DNA of 64,000 nt from Ophioderma brevispina (Eukaryota > Echinodermata > Ophiuroidea > Amphilepidida > Ophiodermatidae), in the NCBI GenBank assembly GCA_023653785.1, contig JAMKCH010011746.1, forward strand, positions 62,001 to 126,000. The letters are read 5' to 3'. Below, one piece after another: positions 54,160 through 64,000 of this stretch. The position numbers and the translations under genes are program-made. The notes under the pieces were generated by a model. The model saw nothing but the letters and a program-made list of their open reading frames with translations. It searched no databases and was not told where the DNA came from. Each line of letters opens with the position of its first letter. Position 1 is the first letter of the stretch.

Positions 54160-54460
54160 TGCAGGGTTGGGGAGGGGGTGGGGTGGTTAACACGGGGAGG
54201 TGTGGCGTGGGTGTTTTTTGGGAGGGGTGGGGTGTTGCAGGTATTTGGGGGAGGGGGTGGTTGTTGCAGGGTGTTTGGGGGAGGGGGTGGGGTGTTTTGC
54301 ATGTGTTGGGTAGGGGTGGGGTGTTGCCAGGTGTTGAGGAGGGCGTGGGGGTGTTGGGGGATGTTGGGGGAGGGGTGGGGTGGTTTGGGGGGGGGTGGGG
54401 GTGTTTGGGAGGGGGGGTGGGGTGTTTTTGGGTTATTGGGGAGGGCTGCCACAACTTTTT
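54160..54460 (+). repeat. G/T-rich array 1
   Basis: Variable GGGGTGTT and GGGGGAGGGGGTGG words fill 300 bp with almost no C on this strand. Long frames on both strands (Gly/Trp/Val or Pro/His/Thr-rich) reflect composition only. There are many closely spaced G-tracts. Confidence 0.9.
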
Positions 54461-54464
54461 TGGG

Positions 54465-54605
54465 GGAATACCTATATTTCAACACAATTGACATTCAATC
54501 TGGTCTGCTGCTCTGTGTCTTACAGCTATACGCAAAAGCAATGCGAGACTTGGGTTCGAGTAAACCACCGCGAACCGCCTTGTCTCTATTCCTAATCCTA
54601 TGGGA
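54465..54605 (+). repeat. spacer unit between G/T arrays, copy 1
   Basis: ACTTTTTTGGGGGAATACCT, TCTGGTCTGCTGCTCTGTGT and CTATGGGAG recur in diverged form at 55870-56010. The array and spacer may be one higher-order unit. Confidence 0.75.
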
Positions 54606-55800
54606 GTGGTGTGGTTGCAAGCAGCAACAGCATGGTGTTCTGGCGGAGGGGGTGGGGGTGTTTGTGTGTTTGTGTGGTTGGGAGGGTTTGGTGTTGTGTT
54701 TTGCAGTCTTCCTTTAAAAACAAAAATATTTGTTTGTTTTGCTTTTTCTTTTTTTCGTGCTATTGATTTAAGTTAAGTTAATTTCGGTTTAGTTGGGTCG
54801 TTTGTTTTTTATTATTGTAGTTTTATCAAGGGTATAGTTTATTATGAGATTGAACAATGGATTTCTTTTGGGGGGGGAAGTTGGTGGGTAAGTGTGTTTT
54901 ATTTGAGAGTTTCTGTTATGGTTTTTTTTTCGAGAGGGGGTGGGGTGCTGTTGGAATGGGGGTTGGGGTGTTGGCAGCAGGGTGTGGGGAGGGAAGGTGG
55001 GGTGTTGGTTTTTAACAAGATTTTTCTGTCATCTTGTCTAATGATTGTTTCTTATGTTTCGTTTCTTTCTAAGTGTTTGGTCGGTGTGTTTTTTTTTTGG
55101 TTTCTTTTTTGGTCTTTTTTTTTTATCGTTTTTTTTTTCTTTTTTTTTTGTTGCTTTGTGTCGATTTTTTTGTTTCTTTTTTTCTATTTCAGGGGTGGGG
55201 TGTTGGCACAACAGGGCAGGGTTGTTGGCAGGGTGTTTGGTGGCGGGGCGTGGGGTGTTGCCGCCGTTGTTGCTCCAGCAGGGTGTTTGGGGAGGGATGG
55301 GGGGTGTTGTGGGGTGTTGGGAACGGGGGTGGGGTGTTGCAGCAGCACAAAACACACAATGCATTTCAGCAGTTTGCTTGTTGGAGGTGTGGTGTTGCTG
55401 TGTGTTTATTATTTTCTTTTTTTTTTTTTGCCTCTATTGTTGTTTTTGTTGTTCTGTTTTTGACGTTTTTTTTTCCTTTTTTTTTTTTCTTTTTTTTGTT
55501 TGTCTGTCCAGTTTTTTTTTTCTTTGATCTTGTTTTGTTGGGAGGGTGTGGGGTGTGGGCGGGGTGTTGGGGAGGGTTGTGGGGGGGTGTTGGCACTCAT
55601 TTGCAGGGTAGTTGGGGGAGGGGGTGGTTGTTTGGCAGTGTGTTGGGGGGGGAGGGGGTGGGGTGTTTGCAGGGTGTTGGGTAGGGGTGGGGTGGTTGCA
55701 AGGGTGTGGAGGTGAGGAGGGTGGTGTGGTGTTGTTTGTGTTGTGTGATGGTGTGGTGGAGGTTGTTGAGTGTGGTTTGTGATGTGCTGTGGTTAGTGTT
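54606..55800 (+). repeat. G/T-rich array 2 with T-rich blocks
   Basis: G-rich blocks (GGGGTGTTGG at about 55195-55340 and 55540-55735) alternate with T-rich blocks of 100-150 bp (about 55070-55190 and 55405-55530). The + strand is strongly G/T-skewed throughout. No gene. Confidence 0.9.
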
Positions 55801-55864
55801 TATTACTTCTTTAGGTCTGGCGTGTTGTGGAGGGCGCTCTCTTCCACACTCTTCCATCTGTACT

Positions 55865-56010
55865 CGCTTGCAACAACTTTTTTGGGAATACCTCTATTCA
55901 CACATTGACATCTGGTCTGCTGCTCTTTGTCTTACGCTGTGCGCGAAAGCAGGCAATACGTTGGTGGTTTCGAGCAACCCTTGTTGGTCTACTATTCCCT
56001 ATGGGATTTA
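55865..56010 (+). repeat. spacer unit between G/T arrays, copy 2
   Basis: GCAACAACTTTTTTGGGAAT, TCTGGTCTGCTGCTCTTTGT and CCCTATGGGATT match copy 1 with about 15-20% change by eye. Confidence 0.75.
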
Positions 56011-56504
56011 TCACATTGAAAAAAACATTAAAACTTGTGTTTGTGAGAATGTACAATATCAAAGGTCATGAATATCAATGAGCCTTGTTGTGCAACTAAT
56101 GTTACAAACAATTTTCTTGATTAATTCAACTAGTACGGACTAATCATTAATTTATTTATAACATGTGCCAACTGATATGACGAATCCAAACAGCAATTCA
56201 TTTGTTGCAGAGCAAGAAACAGGATATCTCTTCCCAGTGTTTAGGAATATTGCTAGAGTTTAAGTCCCTTTTTTTTGGCATATTTGTCTCTATACCTGAA
56301 TTACAGTAGTGGTGTTGAAAAGCCTTTTCATTTACACATCAGGATTAAGTGGGTAGATTTTGGTTACATTTAAACTATGCCAGTTTTTCCACAATAACAC
56401 AGTTACATTACCCACATTGATAATGTGCAACTGAACGCTCACTTCACATTTACTTTCACAATGCTATCCCCGATATCGTATATACATTAAACGTAATATC
56501 TTTC
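56011..56504. other. no gene recognised
   Basis: AT-rich with no supported feature. Confidence 0.5.
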
Positions 56505-56508
56505 TTAA

Positions 56509-56911
56509 AAGACACTATCAGTGATTGTTTCTTAATCACAATTGAAAAAATATAAAATACGATTTTTGCATGTATGTAACCAGTACAGATTATCCTAACA
56601 TCCGCTGCAAAGTGATAGACCAGAAGCCCCCCCCCCCAACCTGAATAAGGACAGAATCGGAGATTTTAGTAGTCCATTTCTGGTCCGTCGGACACTTTAC
56701 ACAACAACGTAATAGGTAATTGGAATGGAGAAATCGAAATTTTTGGAACACTGGCGCCGGTTTTCTTCCTTTTCTTTCTGGTTTTTATGGTCAATTTAAC
56801 AGCTGTGAAAGGTAACTTTAAATGAAATTCTACAGCCTTATCCCTCACTTCTTAGCTAATTCCTTCCTTCTGCAAATTTCAAAAATATTTTTTCAATCAT
56901 GATAGTGTCCT
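56509..56911. mobile_element. TTAA MITE family B, copy 2
   Basis: AAGACACTATCAGTGATTG and CATGATAGTGTCC are inverted ends, with TTAA at 56505-56508 and 56912-56915. The interior shares AATCGGAGATTTTAGTAGTC and CGGACACTTTACACAACAAC with 9502-9875. Confidence 0.85.
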
Positions 56912-56915
56912 TTAA

Positions 56916-58634
56916 CTGTTATAAATCCCATTGGAATGGAGGAAAAGAAGGTGTGCTTACAAAATTTGTCATATCTATCTGGCTTATTTTTTGATCGATT
57001 TCTTTCATTTTTTTTCAACACTTGAAGTATATTGATTTGGCTATTAATTAAACAAATCGTGCTGTGATTCAGTGACGTTCATCAAGGTCCGAGGTATCTG
57101 CAATCCTTGCAGCAACATTTTATTTTTGTTTCAGTAGTCATGTAAAGTCTAAGTTTTAGTTTTTTCTTTAAGCTTCCTCAAACTAACTCACAATGAGCAA
57201 AAAAAAATCAAAGAATGTATTAGTACAATTTAAACATCACGAAGTATCCAAGAAGTAAGAATTACAACAAACACTTAAAAACAAAAGATCGTGGTCCAAT
57301 TAGGGTCAGTAGTCACTAGCACACTACGCGCCGTCAAAATTTTGACACAAAGGGTCAAAGTTTTCCCTTTTTTGTGGTAAATCTTGACCACTTTCGTAGT
57401 ATGTGCATAGTTGACTACTGACCACTGTGAAAATGACCGCGATGTTTTTAGTGTGTAAAAGCTACAAAACAACCACCCACTGGTACTACTAAAACAACAC
57501 ACAGTGTGCTTGACATGATATAGTGGTTGGGTTCTTCTGTATGGGTGTATTTAGTTTTCTGAACTTGAATATTCATGGTGTTCTCTTATATGTAATTTGT
57601 TCCACTATTGTATATATTTAGCATACTGTATTATATTATTTTTGGTTTACGTCCTCAAATAAGTTCTTGTATAAGATCTGTACATACATTCCACAACTCT
57701 GACATATAGTCCGAGTCTGAACGCAATGATTGCAAAATGACCGACACGCCACAAATCCTCAATTCAACAATGTTCATCTAGTCTTTAATGAATATAATTT
57801 AGTATTCAATTGCTTTCTGATGGTAACCATATCTTATTAAGTACTAGGTTTAATATAAAATGGACAGTCATGATCCAAAAAATGCACCAGTAATGAAAAC
57901 GCTTCTAGTATTGTCTATTGTTCACTAAACGAGTCAAAACACACATGTATTTTGAATTCATGATTGCTAGATATTAATTTATCTGAATATTGAGTAATAA
58001 CTTATTGATGTGTGAATGAAGACGTGGGCTTTTGAAAAACGTGGATTATTGTATTTATGAAGAAGACGGCAGCAGCTTTTATTAACATTTATTGGGAAAT
58101 CAAAGAAGTTACTTTGAAAATGAAACATTTCAAGTTGAGATTTATCACAGACAGTGTATTTACAAGGACCTTTACAAGGAATTTAGATTTGCGCCATCTG
58201 CTTCTAAGCCAGGGGTGTGATGATGCGTCTTCTTTTTCATCAATATTTTTATACTTTTTATTATCTATACTTCAAAGGACATCAAAGAAACTGCACCCTC
58301 GATCGTAAAGGCAAACGCGGAATAAGTGCATTGTTATACTTTTGAGGATGAAAGAAAAACTTCTGAGGACTATTCTTTAAAAGAATTTTTTGTGTTAGGT
58401 CTGTGGAAGTGTGATACAAGTTCCAACATACACACATGCATGCACACACACACACACATCCGAGGACTTCAAAGGAACCATGTCCTCGTCAAACACCAAG
58501 TCAAACAGAGAATAGATCCCATTGTTATACTTCTGAAGACCTTTCATTGTAAAAACTGAGGTGTTAACTTTAACACCCTCCTGGAATCAATAGGGGACTG
58601 CACCCACTGGTGTTATATTGACACCATTTCAGAG
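56916..58634. other. no gene recognised; mariner-type fragment
   Basis: TATAAATCCCATTGGAATGG at 56920 matches the interior of the TA element at 12809. Between 58250 and 58540 a segment with ATTGTTATACTTTTGAGGA occurs twice in diverged form. CA repeats are at 58436-58458. The frame open at 58057-58308 is unrecognised. Confidence 0.45.
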
Positions 58635-58638
58635 TTAG

Positions 58639-59175
58639 AGCAATAACAGCACATTTTTTGAAAAGCGCCCCCAATTTTCAAAATTTGAGATTTTTTGCAC
58701 AGTTGTGTTGGTAAAGTATACCTGCAAATGGTAATGCTCAAAAATGCGTATTTGTCATAAAAGAAGCGATTTTGTAATTAGAATCAGGATCCCTGATTGC
58801 AATTTAATGGCGGAGGTGGAAACGTCAAATTTATGTCCGTCCATGATGAAATAGTGTCACCTCATGAAAATGATCTTTAACTTGACTTGCCTGAACCGAC
58901 AAAACAACTAATGGATGAGCGTAGAGACGTACATGGTGCAATTTCCCGGTTATTTCATATTGGAAGGACGTTTCCAGCAGCCGTTGAATTTTTATCGGAG
59001 ATCTCTGATATTAATTATTCTAATTAGAAAATTCCTTCTTATGCGACACAGAGAGTTTTTTAAGCTCTACCATTCACAGGGATTGTTTACTAGTCAATTA
59101 CCAATGCAACTCTGCAAAAATTTCAAAATATCTGGAAAAATGGGGCACTCTTCAAAAAAATGTGATGTTATTGCT
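58639..59175. mobile_element. TTAA MITE family F, palindromic copy
   Basis: AGCAATAACAGCACATTTTT and AAAATGTGATGTTATTGCT are inverted ends, flanked by TTAG and TTAA. Pairing continues inward (GTAATTAGAATC / TTCTAATTAGAAAAT). It is 537 bp. The short frame at 58915-59205 is part of the repeat. Confidence 0.85.
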
Positions 59176-59324
59176 TTAAATACCACCATATTAGTGTTAT
59201 ATTAACAAAAATTTTGGTGTTAATTTTACACTGCATGTTGGTGTTAATTATTTTTTAACACTCAAGGGGCCCATTTTGGATTTATCAAACGTATACAATA
59301 ACTCGATCATGCATAAGTTTGAAC

Positions 59325-59377
59325 TTAATTGGTTTGGCATTTGTGAACATGTTCACAAATGCCTATCCAAACCAACC
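59325..59377. repeat. palindrome
   Basis: 59336-59363 is a perfect 28-bp palindrome centred on GAACATGTTC. TTGGTTTGG and CCAAACCAA outside it extend pairing with a small bulge. Confidence 0.9.
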
Positions 59378-59566
59378 TTAAAAATTATATTTAGAAAGTG
59401 AACACTTTGAAATACATTCTTATCACTTTGTAAACTGTTCAAAGGTAAAACGTCATGTTAAAACATTATAAAAACTTTTTGGGTATTTTGTGCAAAAGGT
59501 ATAAACCATTAGTAGAGTGCATGCACATGCAACGTTTGACCTGTGATCCACCAGGCCCATACAAGC

Positions 59567-59859
59567 CAGGGGCGGATCCAGGATTTTTCAATAGAGGGAG
59601 CGCCAAATTTTTCCGGCTCATGTTTTTTCAATTTGGTCCCATGGGGGGGGGGGCAACATAATGCGTCTGTTGGGCGCCCACACAAAGCTACACGGCGCCT
59701 GACTCCCTGTACCATCATTCTCAGAGATCTACAGGGCGCCCTGTGCGTAAAGAAGTCATTTTGATAGATCTACAGTGCATACGGTGCCCAGCGCCCTGTA
59801 CTTGGCAGAAAATAAGGGGGCGGGCGGCGCGGGAGGCACCCACTCTAAATCCACCACTG
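59567..59859. mobile_element. hAT-like MITE, CAGGGGCGGATCC type
   Basis: CAGGGGCGGATCCAGGATTT at the left and AAATCCACCACTG at the right are imperfect inverted ends. The interior is G/C-rich with repeated GGGCGCC and TACAGGGCGCC words. The flanking 8-mers do not match clearly. Frames here on both strands are by-products. Confidence 0.65.
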
Positions 59860-60360
59860 CATAGCTTTACGCAGTGGACTATACCAGCATGGAGATCAGG
59901 CAAATTACACTCGTACACAGAACAGTAAAGCCTCACACAGAGGCACACAGAAGAAAATCTCCACTATATGCCATGATTGTGTTTGTTAAGAAATAAAAGG
60001 TGCTGCAAAACTTTAAAGCCAATCCGCGATAATTTATATGGAGGTAGAGTGAAACGTTCAAAGTTTAGAAATCTGATTGCCCCAGATCTGTTAGGTGTTG
60101 AGGCACCAAGTTAGGTCATCGATAGTCTGCCAATTTTGGTCTGTAAGTGATTTCATTGAAAAGTTGCTCAACCTACTTTAATATCATCAAGGGGCTCTCT
60201 TATTCAAGGGTGTATACAAAAAAAAATCTATATTTATAAACATACCAGTTTTCAAATCCAGAATATGTCCTATTTTTTTACTTTTCCTGGGAGAGCAAGT
60301 TGAAGGAGGAACTAGTTAGCATAGATATGACAACAACCGGGTGCATGGTAAAACCCTTAA
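59860..60360. other. no gene recognised
   Basis: AT-rich; no supported feature. Confidence 0.5.
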
Positions 60361-60363
60361 TGG

Positions 60364-62720
60364 GTCCTTAAAGTGACCTTTGACCCCGGTAACTTGCCAA
60401 GATTGTCACCAAATGTCATTAAATGTATTTACGTGTTAAAAATGTTATGAGGAACGTTATCATTGAGTTTCAACTAAACCAAGCATGTCAGATTTGACCT
60501 TGCACCTCTATAACGGACCCCTGGGTCACGAAATAGGGTCAACGGTTATCTGTATTACGGATATCACAAGGATGATTCCTGTCAAATTTCAGTTCAACGG
60601 AGCTTGTTTGTAAAATTTGGACTTTGGGGTCGAGCCTATCATAGACCTCTTCTACGTATTAATGTTACATCACTGTAGTATAAAACGGGGCTCTATCGGT
60701 CCTCTATAGGCGTGCGTAAATCCAATGGGTTTTATTTTTAAAATTTTTTGGCAAAAATTGACCTTTTGACTACCTAATGCCTTGATCCGGTCATAAAAAA
60801 ACAACTTGTGGATTGTACACAATCAAAAAAGGCAATGTTCAATGCAAATAAAAATTCTATAGGCTAAGTTCTGGAGATAAAAATTCTATGAAATTAGTTA
60901 CATTACACCGGAAATGGAGGAAATACCTTAAAGGCTTTGACTCCAAAAAAAAAACCTTGCATACACCAGGTTACATGAAACGCAAAATCTGAAAAATCGT
61001 CACTGTACTATGTTGGGTTTTGAGATACAAAAAAAATTGAAAATTTGGAATTTTTTGGTTTTTTTTTGACGGATAGTGACCCTTAATGACCTTTGATCAT
61101 AAATTGGGGACAACCAGAAGACCCTGCCTGGTAACATGCATTGTGCTTTAATGACGTTCACTATGTTATGTAATTGTAGGACCAGCGATTTTTTTAATTT
61201 TCACAATTTTTGGGTTTGAAACCGGAAATGACACCCTTAATGACTGGACTCCTTTCCCGTGGAAAACCCTATATGAAGCAAGGGTCAGTGGTTTCCTCTT
61301 GACAAGTTGGTTATATCGGCGTAATCCGGTAGAAGAGGTCATTTTGACAATTAAATTTACACTCAATCCAAGCATGTCAGGGATTTGACCTTTGCACCTC
61401 TTATAACGTGACCCCTGGGTCACGAATAGGTCAACTGTAATTTTTCTGTATTTACGATATAACGAAGGATTATATCCTGTCAAATTTCAGTTCAATCGGA
61501 GCTTGTTTGTAAATTTGACCTTTGACCTTGAAACTTTGACATTTGGGGTTCGAGGACAATAATAGGACCTCTTCTACTCTAAATGTTACATCACTGTAGT
61601 AATAACGGCTTTATCTGTCCTCTTTAGGATAAGATAAATCCAACTTGGTCTTATTTTAGCATTGTTTTTTGCAAAATTGACCTTTTGACCCCTTAATGAA
61701 CCTTGGATCCAGTTACAATTAAAAAAAAACCTCGGTACACAACAAAAATTGCATTGTTCCAATGCAAATAAAAAAAATCGACTATGCTTAGTTCTGGCGA
61801 TTAAAAATTCTTGAATTATTACCCTTAAAACGGAAATGACCTAAAAATGACCTTTGACCTCCAAAATAAAAATACATTGCATACACCAGTTAAGATGAAT
61901 GGCAAATTTGGAAGTTAATCACTGTTAATCTGTTGGGTTCTGGAGCTAAAAATTTTTGAAATATTTTGGAAAGATTGTTGGTTTTTGGACCAACCAGAGG
62001 ACCCCTTAATGACCTTCGATCTAAAAATTTTGGAAACCGAAGACCCTGCATGGTGTAACAGACATGTGCGCTAATGGCACTCGGTTAAGTTAATTGGTAA
62101 GGACAGAGATGTTTTGAATATTTTTCAACTTTTGGGCTAAACCGGAAAGGACCCCCTTATGCCTGGACCCTATCCCTGAACACCCTATATGAGGCAAGGG
62201 TCCAGTGGTGTTCTGGCTGAAGAACTGTGGTGATATTGGCGTAATCCTTGTAGAAGAAGTAATTTTGAACAATTAAATCACATATTTGACGCCTGTAGCC
62301 AGTCAACGTCAGGCAGGGGTCAATGGTCATGTGAATAAATGGTCCAAGTCAGTGGTCATGTGATGTAAGTCTAGTCAGGATACGTCAAACGATGACTCAG
62401 CTAGAAGCAGTTGAAGTGTTTTAGCGATTGAATATTTTTACATTTTTGGCTTTCAAACCGGAAATGACCCCTTAAGACCTTGACTCTTTATCCCTTAACA
62501 CCCTATATGGAAGCAAGGTTTCATGGTTCTCGGAACCGTTGGGTTTATATCGGTGTAATTATGTAGAAGAAGATAATTGTAACAATTGATTACATATTTG
62601 ACGCCTGTGGCCAGGTCAAAAGGTCGCCACAGGGTGTCAATTGCATAGACATAAATGGTCCAAGTCAGCGATCATTTGATGTACAGTCTAGTCACAATAC
62701 GTCAAACAGTGATTGAGCTA
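60364..62720. repeat. tandem repeat with about 890-bp unit and AGGTCA-type sites
   Basis: AAGCATGTCAG occurs at 60480 and at 61371. Both are followed by CCCCTGGGTCACGAA, CCTGTCAAATTTCAGTTCAA, GGAGCTTGTTTGTAAA, TGTTACATCACTGTAGTA and TTGACCTTTTGAC. A sub-block (ACCGGAAATGAC...ACCCTATATG...GGCGTAAT) occurs near 61220, 62140 and 62455. TGACCTTTGACC sites are scattered, including a perfect DR1 at 61516-61528. Confidence 0.85.
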
Positions 62721-62736
62721 GAAGCAGTTGAAATGT

Positions 62737-62786
62737 TGATAGAAGAAAGAAAGAAAGAAGAAGAAGAAAGAAAGAAAAGAAGAACG
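62737..62786 (+). repeat. GAAA/GAA microsatellite
   Basis: About 50 bp of GAAAGAAAGAAGAAG-type purine repeat at the right end of the preceding array. Confidence 0.9.
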
Positions 62787-62849
62787 CATTCAAAAACAGA
62801 ACAAGACGGCATGAAGGCCGCCTTGTAAATATGCAAGATTAGGCACCCA

Positions 62850-62936
62850 CACTATCTTTGCCAAAGTATAGATATATGAAATTCTCAATATATGCGGATT
62901 GGGGGATAAGGCTGTGGATCACGAGATCACCTTTAA
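62850..62936. repeat. family A MITE end fragment
   Basis: GGGATAAGGCTGTGGATCAC followed by GAGATCACCTTTAA is the right end of family A with a TTAA. The left part of the element is missing. Confidence 0.65.
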
Positions 62937-62989
62937 ACTAGAGTCTGTATGATGTGACTTTTGGACTTGTGCAATGAACCATGAAATTG

Positions 62990-63125
62990 TCTAATCCTAA
63001 GAGGGGAAGTTAAGCATTCAGTCCCAAGTACAGAATGTTATACCTGTGCATGCTTATCACAGTTAATTTCAATAAGAGTGGGTAGAAACCTATGACTGTT
63101 CCAGCTGTCCCATCTGATCAGTTTA
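62990..63125 (+). repeat. SINE core fragment
   Basis: GAGGGGAAGTTAAGCATTCA and GGTAGAAACCTATGACTGTT match the body of the SINE at 53655-54140 with about 75-80% identity by eye. The tRNA head is missing. Confidence 0.65.
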
Positions 63126-63374
63126 AGGGTCTGTTCCTCAGAATTGTAATTAACAAATAAAAATACGTGATTTTAGAACCCAAACAAGGATTTAGCTTGG
63201 GATCTGGACATGAATTCACAAGCACAGACATGCAATTTCAAGACTTAACAAAACTTTCAGGATTGCTTCGATGCCACATCAAGAGTAGGCCTGTAGGCTG
63301 CGCCTCTTGTAGCCTATGGACAGGCCTTTTCCCATGTAGCTGTCATCTTATCCTTGTTGAGAGCCTACCTGTGC

Positions 63375-64000
63375 TATTTCAGTAGATAGCATATTGAATC
63401 ATCTCACATCAGTGTTATCTTCAGTAGAGAGCATATGGATCATCTCACATCAGTGCTATCTTCAGTAAATAGCATATTGGATCATCTCACATCAGTGCTA
63501 TCTTCAGTAGATAGCATATTGAATCATCTCATATCAGTGTTATCTTCAGTAGAGAGCATATTGGATCATCTCACATCAGTGATATCTTCAGTAGATAGCA
63601 TCTTCAGTAGATAGCATCTTCAGTAGATAGCATAGTGGATCATCTCACATCAGTGCTATCTTCAATAGATAGCACTGATGTGAGATGATCCAATAGGCTA
63701 TCTTCAGTAGATAGCATTTGGATCATCTCACTCAGTGCTATCTTCAGTAAATAGCATATTGGATCATCTCACACAGTGTTATCTTCAGTAGATAGCATAT
63801 TGGATCATCTCACACCAGTGATATCTTCAGTAGATAGCATTTGGATCATCTCACATCAGGGCTATCTTCAGTAAATAGCATATTGGATCATCTCACACCA
63901 GTGTTATCTTCAGTAGATAGCATATTGATTGGATCATCTCACATCAGTGCTATCTTCAGTAAATAGCATATTGGATCATCTCACACCAGTGTTATCTTCA
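63375..64000 (+). repeat. 42-bp satellite array running off the window
   Basis: The unit is AGCATATTGGATCATCTCAC, then ATCAGTGCTATCTTCAGTAA and AT. About 15 copies are seen, some with TAGATAGC or TAGAGAGC at the joint. 63597-63630 contains extra 16-bp AGCATCTTCAGTAGAT sub-repeats. 63668-63695 is the same unit in reverse. No coding frame. Confidence 0.95.

Noticed and set aside
54032..54454. Pro/His/Thr-rich frame of 140 codons on the minus strand
   Set aside because: It is entirely explained by the G/T-rich array; there is no start context, domain or codon bias.
55073..55684. 203-codon Phe/Gly/Trp-rich frame
   Set aside because: It is a by-product of T-rich and G-rich low-complexity blocks and is equally open in the other frames.
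63375..64000. CRISPR-like array of evenly spaced repeats
   Set aside because: The 42-bp units are contiguous without variable spacers, and the genome is eukaryotic; it is a satellite.

Overview
This is a repeat-dominated, AT-rich stretch of a eukaryotic (animal) nuclear genome. It has no operons, very few coding pieces, spliceosomal exon boundaries, tRNA-derived SINEs, a decayed LINE, and a very high density of short non-autonomous DNA transposons. The style (TTAA- and TA-flanked MITEs, tRNA-SINEs with long bodies, AGGTCA-rich repeats, a giant foldback element) suggests a marine invertebrate, perhaps a deuterostome such as an echinoderm or hemichordate. That assignment is inference; I recognise no species-diagnostic gene.

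Coding content is sparse. The one confident exon (13169-13345, + strand) encodes the C-terminal GLYCSGWVK / HGPNG region of mitochondrial ferredoxin (adrenodoxin) reductase, FDXR, with clean AG/GT borders. A second open segment (17385-17941) has a WxxW-type domain look and sits beside a decayed duplicate of itself (16597-16802). Two weaker exon candidates lie at 36797-36923 (+) and 47815-48027 (-, lectin-like). I did not find the neighbouring FDXR exons.

Layout: 0.18-5.34 kb is bracketed by opposite CAGGCCCGTAGCC ends and holds a 147-bp tandem array, a segmental duplication and a broken non-LTR retrotransposon whose RT core is partly deleted. 5.9-13.1 kb carries tRNA-like SINE heads and TTAA/TA MITEs, one nested inside another. 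13.1-18 kb holds the FDXR exon and the duplicated WxxW exon. 20.5-25.4 kb holds a 2.7-kb perfectly centred foldback palindrome and a second, left-truncated copy. 29.8-33.3 kb is an inverted pair of arms enclosing four MITEs. 33.7-36.1 kb is a three-level nest of DNA transposons. 37-41.6 kb holds SINEs, MITEs and a 3 x 404-bp tandem array. 46.6-53.6 kb holds further MITEs. 54.1-55.8 kb is a strand-asymmetric G/T-rich array. 60.4-62.7 kb is a tandem array of blocks of about 0.9 kb with nuclear-receptor-like half-sites, and the window ends in a 42-bp satellite.

The most interesting structures are the foldback pair, the nested transposon stack with its own empty-site control elsewhere in the window, the crowd of unrelated TTAA-flanked MITE families, and the MITE lying exactly at the TTAA of a duplicated exon. 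Single-base indels between otherwise near-identical repeat copies are frequent, so part of the local duplication could be assembly noise.
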